Below are positions 1 to 9,000 of a stretch of DNA of 64,000 bases, piece by piece. This DNA is from a virus, in IMG/VR virus record IMGVR_UViG_3300044922_000175, positions 61,940 through 125,939 of that record; one strand, written 5' to 3'. The first letter of the stretch is position 1, and the number at the start of each line of letters is the position of its first letter. Below the pieces are notes generated by a model. It saw nothing but the letters and a program-made list of their open reading frames with translations, did not search any database and was not told where the DNA came from. Both the position numbers and the translations under genes were made by a program.

Positions 1-439
1 CTAAGATTGCTTGACCAACATAAGGATTACCTTTTTGATTTTGACTATTTGCATCTGTAAAATTCTTAAGATAATTACTTTTATCCTGTGCAGCTAATAT
101 ACTTGGAGGAGTAGTAGATGCCACTTCTCCCTCTCTTAAAGTTTGCTCTTGATTACGTATGTCTTGAGACATTCTAGAACCAGGAATACTAGGATCGTAT
201 GTAGGAATACCAAAATCTTTTTTTCTTTTAAAAAAATCACCGGTCATACTTAATTTTCCATTCTGTTTCTCCCATTGCTGTTGCGTAGGAACATTTAATC
301 CCATCATATCAGGAGTAATAGCTTTAGGCATACTTCCTAATGGAGGATAAATATCATAAGGTTTAATGCCTTGTGATGGAATATTATTAAAACCCATTTG
401 AGCTTTTGGTAAGCTCTTAACTCTTACTTTCTTTTTCAT
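1..439 (-). CDS. partial cargo-type virion protein (N-terminal 146 residues)
   Basis: An open frame starts at an ATG whose first base is 439 and runs off the left edge without a stop. It begins M-K-K-K-V-R-V-K-S-L-P-K-A-Q-M-G, an N-terminus I associate with large cargo (ejection) proteins of crAss-like phages; this is recall, not a search. The rest is polar, rich in Pro, Gln and Asn and without a catalytic motif. Only 4 bases separate it from the stop of the preceding cargo gene, so it is the next gene in the muzzle-cargo operon. The complete protein is probably large and packed in the capsid. Confidence 0.6.
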   Translation of the reverse strand, partial: MKKKVRVKSLPKAQMGFNNIPSQGIKPYDIYPPLGSMPKAITPDMMGLNVPTQQQWEKQNGKLSMTGDFFKRKKDFGIPTYDPSIPGSRMSQDIRNQEQTLREGEVASTTPPSILAAQDKSNYLKNFTDANSQNQKGNPYVGQAIL

Positions 440-443
440 TGTA

Positions 444-2771
444 TTAGTCTAAATACTCAATACCATAACCCTGATCAATCAATGCTTGAATCTCATCAGG
501 ATGTAATTCTAATTCAGAACCTTGAGTCATACCACCAAATTGTTTCTTCCAACCTGCGGCATTTCTAGCAAAGTTAGCTCTTTTAACTTGTGTTGCACTA
601 TAGTCCTCTTTATTTGCAAGTACCTTTCTAGCAAATTCTTGCACACCCATACCGGCTCTATTAGCTGACTCAGTAAATTTACCTTTGTTAGCAGGATTAA
701 TATAGATACCACCATTCTTCATCTGACCAGTTTGTCCTTGTTGAATAGCTTGCATAATTTTTTGAATAGCTTCTTGTTGCTCTAAAGGAGGTAACTGTTG
801 TAACATCATCATAAGTTGTTCAGGATCTGTTTGAGTCATCTGTGCATACATTTGAATAGCTTGCATCATTTCATCTTGTTGACCACCTTGTTGATATACA
901 TTACCACCACACTCGTAACAAGGTTGTCCACCTTTACCATACCATGCATTTCCACTAAATGTAGAACCACCCTTCATCATATTATACATAGCATCCATAT
1001 CCATTTGACCACCATACATATCAATATCACCACCATACATTCTTCTACCCATTTTACGGAGTTCTTTATTTGATGGAGTTTGATCAGTGCCTAGTCTTGG
1101 ATCATTAGAATTCATAAACTCCTGATAACCTCTTTGCTTACGAGCAGCTCTAATTTCAGAGGCAATAACACCAGCAGCAGTTCCAATACCTAAACCAATA
1201 CCAGTTATTGTATCATTACGTTTCTTTTTCTTAGCAGCAGCTTCTGCAGCGGCAGCTTTTTGTTCTTCTGTTAAAGCAGGACCACCTTCTTGAAATCTAC
1301 GGGCTTGTTGATCAAACGCAGACTTCTGTAAATTAGTACCTTGATTATATACTTTACCGGTATTAGGATCCACACCTTGACTAAATGTAGTTGAACTAGA
1401 AATACTTCCTGGTGCAGAACTAAATATCCTATCTCCTTTCTGATCTACAAGTGATTGAGGATTAGAGGACTGATAATAAGAATAAATATCATTACGTGAT
1501 GGTACTTCTTTTACACCAGCTTTATTAAATTGCTGAAGCTGTTGATTATAATACTGTTCAAATCTAGGATCAGCACCAACACCAGGAGACATAAATGTAT
1601 TAATAGGAGCAGAACCATAGGTTCCTCCTTCTGCCATATTAGATAATATCTTAGCTTGTACGTAAGAAGGTAATGCTTGGAATCCTGCATTACTCGGCTC
1701 ACCACCATTAGCCCAAGTACCAAAACGTTTATGCCAGTATAAAGGAGAGAAAGGATCTGTAGCTTTAGATGAGTTTTTACCACCCATTCTATTCCAGAAA
1801 TTATCTTTACGTTTCTTAGAACCATGTTGGCTAAAGTCTTTCATACCAACATAACCACCATGTACAATTTTATACTTATCACCTTTCTTAGCTAGTACCA
1901 TCCATTTCTTACCAGCTCTATCAGATTTTCTTTTAGCACCTACTTTAGTAAACCCTCTATTTTTATAACGCTGAGGAATACCACCCATCTTCATCTCTTC
2001 CATCTCACCCATGTTCATATCAATATCTTCTTCCTCTTCCGGTCCTTCTTCAGAACCTTCATTGAATTGCATATAGTCAGCAACAGATGTAAGATAATCA
2101 TCAGCTAAAGTTAACTTACTAGCTACCCAAGGCTCAACCTCTGATTCACCATTAATGAAGTTTTGCAATCTAGCAATCTTATCATTCATAGCCATTATTT
2201 GACCCATTGCCATTTCACCACCCTCATCATAATAATTATCACGCATCATCATACCTACACCACCCATTCCCATAGCTGGCATACCCATAAATTTCATAGC
2301 AAGATTAGCCATTTTCATTTTATCTTCACCATTTCCTTCACCATTATCCATTCCTTGACCTATAGCCATTGCAGTATTTTTTAAGAAATCACCAACAGGC
2401 TTTTGAATATTATTGCTATTATACTCATTTACTTTATCATAGTAACTACCAAGAGATTCATAGTTATTAGGATATTGAAACATGTCTTGTCCCATACTAC
2501 CACCAGTTTGAGCTTTTCTATATCCACCACCACGGCTCTTGTAAGTCTTAACAAGCCATGCAGAACCATAAGCTGAAGGCCAGGTATCAAATTTAGATTT
2601 AGCTTCTGATTTAACTCTAGAATATAACTCAGGATTAGTAGGAACATTACCACCCTTTTTCATTTCTACAGCTTGTGGATAGGCTTTAAAAAATGCTTCT
2701 TCTGTAGGGAACATCTTATAGAACTCCTTCTCAGATTTAACACCAGCCATTTTTAAAAATTTATCTTTCAT
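444..2771 (-). CDS. cargo (capsid-interior) protein with Met/Gln-rich and GGG linkers
   Basis: 775 residues, no enzyme motif seen. Three blocks stand out. Near residues 45-85 there is a Y-S-R-V-K..K-F-D-T-W-P-S-A-Y-G-S-A-W-L-V-K-T-Y-K pattern shared, as I recall, by crAss-like phage and giant-virus proteins. Around 260-350 a basic block contains K-I-V-H-G-G-Y-V-G-M-K-D-F-S and D-P-F-S-P-L-Y-W-H-K-R-F-G. Near the C-terminus a G-I-Y-I-N-P-A-N-K-G-K-F-T block is followed by R-A-N-F-A-R-N-A-A-G-W. Between them lie Met-rich and Gln-rich stretches, a CYECGG knuckle and a short hydrophobic Gly/Ala segment. Its place just after the muzzle and first cargo gene suggests a protein ejected with the DNA. 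The function is inferred from position and family resemblance only. Confidence 0.6.
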   Translation of the reverse strand: MKDKFLKMAGVKSEKEFYKMFPTEEAFFKAYPQAVEMKKGGNVPTNPELYSRVKSEAKSKFDTWPSAYGSAWLVKTYKSRGGGYRKAQTGGSMGQDMFQYPNNYESLGSYYDKVNEYNSNNIQKPVGDFLKNTAMAIGQGMDNGEGNGEDKMKMANLAMKFMGMPAMGMGGVGMMMRDNYYDEGGEMAMGQIMAMNDKIARLQNFINGESEVEPWVASKLTLADDYLTSVADYMQFNEGSEEGPEEEEDIDMNMGEMEEMKMGGIPQRYKNRGFTKVGAKRKSDRAGKKWMVLAKKGDKYKIVHGGYVGMKDFSQHGSKKRKDNFWNRMGGKNSSKATDPFSPLYWHKRFGTWANGGEPSNAGFQALPSYVQAKILSNMAEGGTYGSAPINTFMSPGVGADPRFEQYYNQQLQQFNKAGVKEVPSRNDIYSYYQSSNPQSLVDQKGDRIFSSAPGSISSSTTFSQGVDPNTGKVYNQGTNLQKSAFDQQARRFQEGGPALTEEQKAAAAEAAAKKKKRNDTITGIGLGIGTAAGVIASEIRAARKQRGYQEFMNSNDPRLGTDQTPSNKELRKMGRRMYGGDIDMYGGQMDMDAMYNMMKGGSTFSGNAWYGKGGQPCYECGGNVYQQGGQQDEMMQAIQMYAQMTQTDPEQLMMMLQQLPPLEQQEAIQKIMQAIQQGQTGQMKNGGIYINPANKGKFTESANRAGMGVQEFARKVLANKEDYSATQVKRANFARNAAGWKKQFGGMTQGSELELHPDEIQALIDQGYGIEYLD

Positions 2772-2772
2772 T

Positions 2773-5700
2773 TTAGTTATTGTATTTGTTTAGCCAACTA
2801 GTTTGGCCGCCTTGTTTTTGTTCTTGTAACTGTGATGCTGCAACTGCTGCAGGTGGAACCGCCCATAGTCTATTAAATAGATAAGCTAATTTTTTAGGAT
2901 CTCTATCTATAATATTAAGAAATTTAGGATCTACAAATGTTTGATCAGCTGCTTCATCTATAATATTTATTATATTTTTAGCTTGACCTGGAGTAACATT
3001 TTTAGATTGTTCAGGTGTCATGTTTAAAGCTTTTCTCAATTGCATAATTCTTGCATGCACTTCAGTAGGATTAGCCAAATAACCAGATATAGCATTTTCT
3101 CTTCCCATAAGTTTATTAGCGTCTAAACCTTGATCATATAATTGTTTCCATTTATTTGAATTTAATCTTACTTCATCAGATAATGTTTTTCTTATATCTC
3201 CCATTTGTCCAGATTCTTTTAATAAAAAATCTGAAGTCCAATCATGTGTTCCTTCATGTGCAGTTATTGAAGATCTTTGATTTTGAGGAATATTAATATC
3301 TCTACTAACCCAACTACCATATCTTGGATTAGTATTTGCTTTTTCTAAAATTCTTCTTGTATCTGGAGAATAATTATATAAATAACTTATACCTTTATTA
3401 CCAGAATGAATATGTGAATTAGGATTCTTTAAAAATAAACTTTCACCAAGATCTTGTATTTGATTTGATATAGGGTATTGTTTTGTATTAGGTACAAAAG
3501 ATTTAGCTTGCTCATAACCTAAATCAAATTTATCTTTTAAGATATTACCTCTTTGTGGAATCCAGCCTAAGTCTGTATCTATTTTGGCCTGAGTTACTGG
3601 ATCATTAATCCAATTTTTTAACCAAGTATTTCCTTCAGCAATAGCAGCTTTATTGCCTCTGTTTCTTACTGCACCTAATAGTTCATTCGCAATATTTTTA
3701 ATATGACCTCCTACTGGTGGTGTAGCTGACATCTGACCTACATTAGAAACTTCTACAGGTTTGTATCCAAGCAACCAATCTTTTTGTAATAATCTTATAT
3801 TAGGGTCGTCTATAGGTAAATGTCCTAATTGTGAAGTTTTAACGCCAGGTGTAATATTTCCTAAGTAAACTTCATCAACCCACTCTGGATTTAAAGGAAC
3901 AGCTCCTGCATCTTTATTATTAAAAATAATCTGGTTAGGTTCTATATTTTTAACCTGTAAAACATCAATTCCTTTGGCTTCTATTAACGCATCTGGATTA
4001 TAATAAAGAGCAGTTTTAAACTCATTTGGTCTTGCAAAATAAGGAGAAGGAAATAAATCTTGATCTCTTGATTTAATCACACGTGACTCTAATGCGTCCT
4101 TTATTCCTTCTTTACCTACCCCTCTATAATATGCTTCAGGATTAGGTTTAAATGCCCAAGGATTATATTTGTATGTATTTTTTAAAGGAGTTTGAGTTGT
4201 AAGATATTTTCCTGCTGACTTCAGGAGTCCACGTAATTCTGCAGTAGCTGGTATAACATTAATAGCATTAAAACCAGCATCAAGAGCATTACCAGCAGCT
4301 TCACTAAAATTACCTTTAGCTAAGTTGTTTACACCCATTGCAGTATTACCTACTAAATCAATTCCAGAAAATGGAAGAAATGCCGGATTAACAATGTCTA
4401 ATACATAGTCTAATGGATCAGCAGAACCTTTACGTTGTTCTGCTTGAGATACAAATGAACTAGCTTCTCTTGCTTTCTCATAAGCAGATTTAGTTTCTCC
4501 TTGACTAATACTACCTACACGTTTAGCATACTCTGCAGCTTCAGCTGCTTTTCTATTAGCTGCACTAACGTTTGTATTTTGATTAACTACTCTTGTATTA
4601 TCTGAGTATCCGGCATTACCTGCAGGACTAGTTCTCATATAGGGCTTACCTACATTAGGTGTCCAACCAGCCCAACCACCTGTCTGGAATTGATCTAACC
4701 ATCCTCCATACTTCTTATTTTCTGGATAGTCATAACTATAACCTCTACCTTCAGTTACTTTAGCTTTACTAATATCTAAGTTATTTGCAGCTTTCCAATC
4801 CTGGAACTCTTTCTCAGTTCTAAATGATTTCCGGTTACCATCTTGTAATGTAACACCAATGTTATATTCTCTAGCCATTCCACCATTAGGGGTATACATA
4901 TCTCTATCTATATTAGATACAAATAAAGAAGGCTTAGGTGGTTCTACTACTGGAGTATTAACTACATCAGGAACAACTTCTGGTTTTTTATATACGTATG
5001 GTTGAACAGGTTTTTTAAATCTAAAAACAGAATTTAAATCTGGAGTAACACCAGTTAATCCTAAATCTAGAAAATCTTCTTTAGTTACACTAACAGGCCA
5101 CATTCTATTTTTTCTAGCAGCATTATTTTTAATCTGAGCAGCAGTTAGTCCAACATTATAAGGTAACCATTGACCATCAGGTCTCGTTGCTCTATGATGA
5201 TACGTTTGTTTTGGATTAGGTGTAAGATAATCAGATATTTTAGTTTCTAAATAATTATTTCCTGGTTTTTCATAAAGATGAGTAAATCCACCCACAACAC
5301 CCGAACGAGGTCTTAGATAATGATGCATCATTTCTTCTACAGGTTTTATTATTATATTCTCATTATAAGGAGAAGGACCTTTAGGTTTATTAGGACCCCA
5401 ATACTGATTAAATAAATCATTACCTTGTAAAGAAGCAGTTTGTATATTATTTAGTCTAGTCCAGTTTTTATATTTATCAAAGGATGGTTGATATTTATTA
5501 TATAAATTTAAACTATCCTGATAAAGTTGTACTTTTCTTGGATTAGATGTATAGATAGGAGGTAATGTTCCACCAGTTTGATATTCATCTAACCAACCTG
5601 TCTCACCACCCTCTTCTCTACGCTTATGATTATAGTCTATACGCTTACCAGATGTTTTCTCTCTTTTAAATCTAGCTTTCTCTGCTGATGATAATTCTGA

Positions 5701-6057
5701 TGATGTCTTAGGGGTTGTTTCATTTACCCGTTTGCTTGGTCTGCATGCAGGATAAGGTCTAGAGTTTTTATCTTTACCTGATCTACCACATGTCTTACCT
5801 GTCTTAACATCCACCCATTTTTCATCAAACCACTGTCTTAAACCACCTTTACCCATCTGAGGTATCTCAGTTACATAGTCACCGGGGAATGTATAATCCT
5901 GACCGGGCATCATCATTTGCTGATTACCTAAATCATCTATACCTAATACAGGATAGTTAACCCCCTTCATTGTTATATTAGAAGAGGGTATAATTGTAAC
6001 TTCACCGGGATATGCCCACTGACCTAAAGGAGATATGATAGGTTTTTTTCTAGCCAT
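2773..6057 (-). CDS. cargo protein with DUF5872-like block and zincin-type HExxH motif
   Basis: 1094 residues. Residues about 70-150 form a basic Cys-containing block (G-L-R-Q-W-F-D-E-K-W-V-D-V, then C-G-R-S-G-K-D, Y-P-A-C-R-P-S-K-R, T-P-K-T-S) matching my memory of the DUF5872-type domain found in crAss-like phages and giant viruses. Low-complexity linkers containing G-G-x-x-G-W-L-D-x-Y/F-Q-T-G-G recur. Around residue 933 an A-H-E-G-T-H-D-W sequence fits the HExxH zinc-protease signature, in a helical context. The gene begins 4 nt after the muzzle stop. It is likely a capsid cargo protein delivered on infection, with a C-terminal metallopeptidase-like domain that could cut other virion proteins, host envelope proteins or itself. 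Activity is inferred; the third zinc ligand was not identified. Confidence 0.62.
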   Translation of the reverse strand: MARKKPIISPLGQWAYPGEVTIIPSSNITMKGVNYPVLGIDDLGNQQMMMPGQDYTFPGDYVTEIPQMGKGGLRQWFDEKWVDVKTGKTCGRSGKDKNSRPYPACRPSKRVNETTPKTSSELSSAEKARFKREKTSGKRIDYNHKRREEGGETGWLDEYQTGGTLPPIYTSNPRKVQLYQDSLNLYNKYQPSFDKYKNWTRLNNIQTASLQGNDLFNQYWGPNKPKGPSPYNENIIIKPVEEMMHHYLRPRSGVVGGFTHLYEKPGNNYLETKISDYLTPNPKQTYHHRATRPDGQWLPYNVGLTAAQIKNNAARKNRMWPVSVTKEDFLDLGLTGVTPDLNSVFRFKKPVQPYVYKKPEVVPDVVNTPVVEPPKPSLFVSNIDRDMYTPNGGMAREYNIGVTLQDGNRKSFRTEKEFQDWKAANNLDISKAKVTEGRGYSYDYPENKKYGGWLDQFQTGGWAGWTPNVGKPYMRTSPAGNAGYSDNTRVVNQNTNVSAANRKAAEAAEYAKRVGSISQGETKSAYEKAREASSFVSQAEQRKGSADPLDYVLDIVNPAFLPFSGIDLVGNTAMGVNNLAKGNFSEAAGNALDAGFNAINVIPATAELRGLLKSAGKYLTTQTPLKNTYKYNPWAFKPNPEAYYRGVGKEGIKDALESRVIKSRDQDLFPSPYFARPNEFKTALYYNPDALIEAKGIDVLQVKNIEPNQIIFNNKDAGAVPLNPEWVDEVYLGNITPGVKTSQLGHLPIDDPNIRLLQKDWLLGYKPVEVSNVGQMSATPPVGGHIKNIANELLGAVRNRGNKAAIAEGNTWLKNWINDPVTQAKIDTDLGWIPQRGNILKDKFDLGYEQAKSFVPNTKQYPISNQIQDLGESLFLKNPNSHIHSGNKGISYLYNYSPDTRRILEKANTNPRYGSWVSRDINIPQNQRSSITAHEGTHDWTSDFLLKESGQMGDIRKTLSDEVRLNSNKWKQLYDQGLDANKLMGRENAISGYLANPTEVHARIMQLRKALNMTPEQSKNVTPGQAKNIINIIDEAADQTFVDPKFLNIIDRDPKKLAYLFNRLWAVPPAAVAASQLQEQKQGGQTSWLNKYNN

Positions 6058-6061
6058 TTTA

Positions 6062-9000
6062 TTACCTAAATGAAGCTAACAATTTGTTATTACTGAGCTT
6101 CAATAAGAACTTAGATGAGCCAGAAACAAGTTTCTTTAATATAACCTTGTTAATGTAATGTCTAAACTTCTTTCTTTGTGTAGCTCCCTTATTATAATTT
6201 ACATAACTTGTATTAATATTCCTAATATAACCGTTGGCTTCAGTGGTCCACATGGGTACAAAAGTCCCAGTAAATTCACCACGATCATTAGTAATATCCC
6301 AGAACTGATTGAATCTATACTTCTGTTCTTCTTTAGAGAATAGAATATCAATATCACTAGTATTTACTAAAGGATAGTTATTAATTAAGTAAGGATTATT
6401 CTTAGGAGATAGGTTTAATATTAGGTCCCCAGAAATTTGTTCTGTGTTATATACAATAGCCCGATCAAAGTTCTCATCTAATAGATGATGATAATCTAAA
6501 CAGTTAGGAGAATACTTATAACACTCTAAAATATATTCTACTGAACGGGTTGTTGTAACGGTTTGACCTTGGTTCTGTACATACTCAATCTCAAATGGAT
6601 AGTCAACACCATAGTAATTACAATAAGAATTACATACTAAGTTATGTTTCCAAATGGTATTACCTTTAACAGTCATGTAGTATGTCTTACTAGCCATTAC
6701 TAAATCCGGATGCCAGTCATGAAAAGATATAAAAGCTTTAGCTTTAGGATCATAACTAACAGTCCATGATACATTATCAAAATATGTAGGATCACCTAAA
6801 TTAATTATTAATCCTGCATACTCTGTAGATATGAGTTTGTTCTGTGCTCCGGCTTTAAATTTATTTTTAAACTCAGGTTTTAATTTATAGTCTTTCTTAC
6901 AGAAATAAAGAATCTCATTTATGTTATCATAGGTAGTTTGTAGTCCAACTCCAATAATTGTATTATCTAAAACTATAGGATCTAGATCAGGAAAATCTTC
7001 AAGAACAGCATAAGGACTGTATTGTGAAAACCACCACTTCATACCAGACTTAGAAATGTCTTGTATTCCTTGACCAAAAGAAAATACCTTTCCTTGGTTT
7101 TGGCTTGCATAAAACAATCCAGCTGGAGTATTGATTACAGATAATCTATTCTGACAACTACCATATTCAAACTCAGGATCTACGTTTATTACGTTTTGTA
7201 AAGGTTGGCCGTTAAATAACTGACCATCACCAATAGTTAATTTAGTTCCACCATTAAGATCTAAAGTTTCTGCACCTTGGAATATAATAGGAGAGCTATC
7301 ATTAAACATAATAACTGCACCAGTTTTACCAAAGTTTCTCATAGTTACAACCTTAGAATTAAAGTCGTAATAGTTATTTGCTAAGAACTGTCTCCAGTTA
7401 TCTTTTCTTAATTCATACTGTTGCTGTAAAGAATAAAGAACTCTTGTATCATAAGAGGTAAAGCAACTTATATTATTAGGATCATATATTCTTGGTTGAA
7501 GATTACCCCATGAAACAAAGTTTGATACATGCTTACTAATACTTAAAGAGTAATCATACTTATAGTAGTTTGTATCTTTAATATAAGCAGCATTAAACAA
7601 CTGTTCATAATCACTATATGTTTTAAAATCGTAATGTCTTTTACCAGGATTATCATCATGATCTCTGTATGCTAAGTTAATTTCTGACTCTACATAGAAA
7701 TCTCTAATACCAGAATTAAACAAATACATATAAGCAAATCTAACCATCAAGAATCCTGAAGTCATTCTTCTATCAAAGTGATGATAATCATTAGGTAAAA
7801 TGCTATCACTGGTTGGCTCAAAAATAATATCTAATAAATCGCCAACGTTATACTTTCCAGTGTTCATCCAATATCTTGGATAAGGAAGCATGTTGTATAA
7901 TCTATAATCCCACTCTGTGCTATCTGGTAAATTCTGCATCCACTGAGTAAAATAGAAGAATGTAGATTTTTCAGTGTAACGGTTTACATACATGTCTCCA
8001 CCAAATACTAAACCAGAGGTAGCTTTAAGAGCTTTATTAATAGTCCAAAGATTTATACAGCCCACAGGTATTTGTCTAATACCATCTAATTGACCATATA
8101 AATTATCATTCTTAATTTTTAAAGCAGCGTAGTGAGCAGAAGTAACAGATGTTTGAGTATATGCTTCTGGTTCTTTCCAGATATCTTTAGCATTAAAAGG
8201 TTTACCTTTATCATCTACACCATAAACACTTAAATCAGGCCTACCATTTTGTGAGCGTGCAATATGACCAATAGTAAATAAAGTATTGTCTTTAGTTATT
8301 GGATCATTAATTGTTCTTTCAGTAGTTAAGACAACAGTATTTGCTCTATATAAATTATTAATCTTATAGATAGTATCATAGTCTTGAACAACAGGATCAA
8401 GATATAAAGAGTTCTTAATACCTCTTCTTCTACTACCAACTGCAGCTTTTATAAGATTATTATAAAAACCATGTGATACATATTGATAAGCAAACTGTCT
8501 TTTTTTACCAATGGATTCTATGATATCAACTATATTTCTTGTTGATTCTAACCAATAATAAGATACTAAAAATGCTTGACCTATTGCATAAGCAGCTGCG
8601 CCAGCAAATGCTCCAACTACTGCGCCTGATGCACCTGCTACTGGTGTTCCTATAATGCCACCTAAAGCAATTGTCATAAGAGCAGCCTTAGTTTGATCTG
8701 CAAAATTTCCATTAGCCGCATTGGCTGCAGTTACACCAACAGCAACACCAGCTAGTGAGGAAAGTATTACAGCAGTGTCTGTTATAAATTTATCTTTAGG
8801 ATGATTCTCAACCGGAATAAATCTACCAATTACATTACCGTATACCTCACCATAAACTTTTAATTCTGTGGCAGATAAAAAAGGATTTCTAAATGTTGTC
8901 TCAGGTGAGTGAAAAGAAAAGATATCCCGCTTAACACCATCAAATAATGTAACATCAACATTACTTAATCCAGTGCTATCATATTTATCTTTATCTCTAA

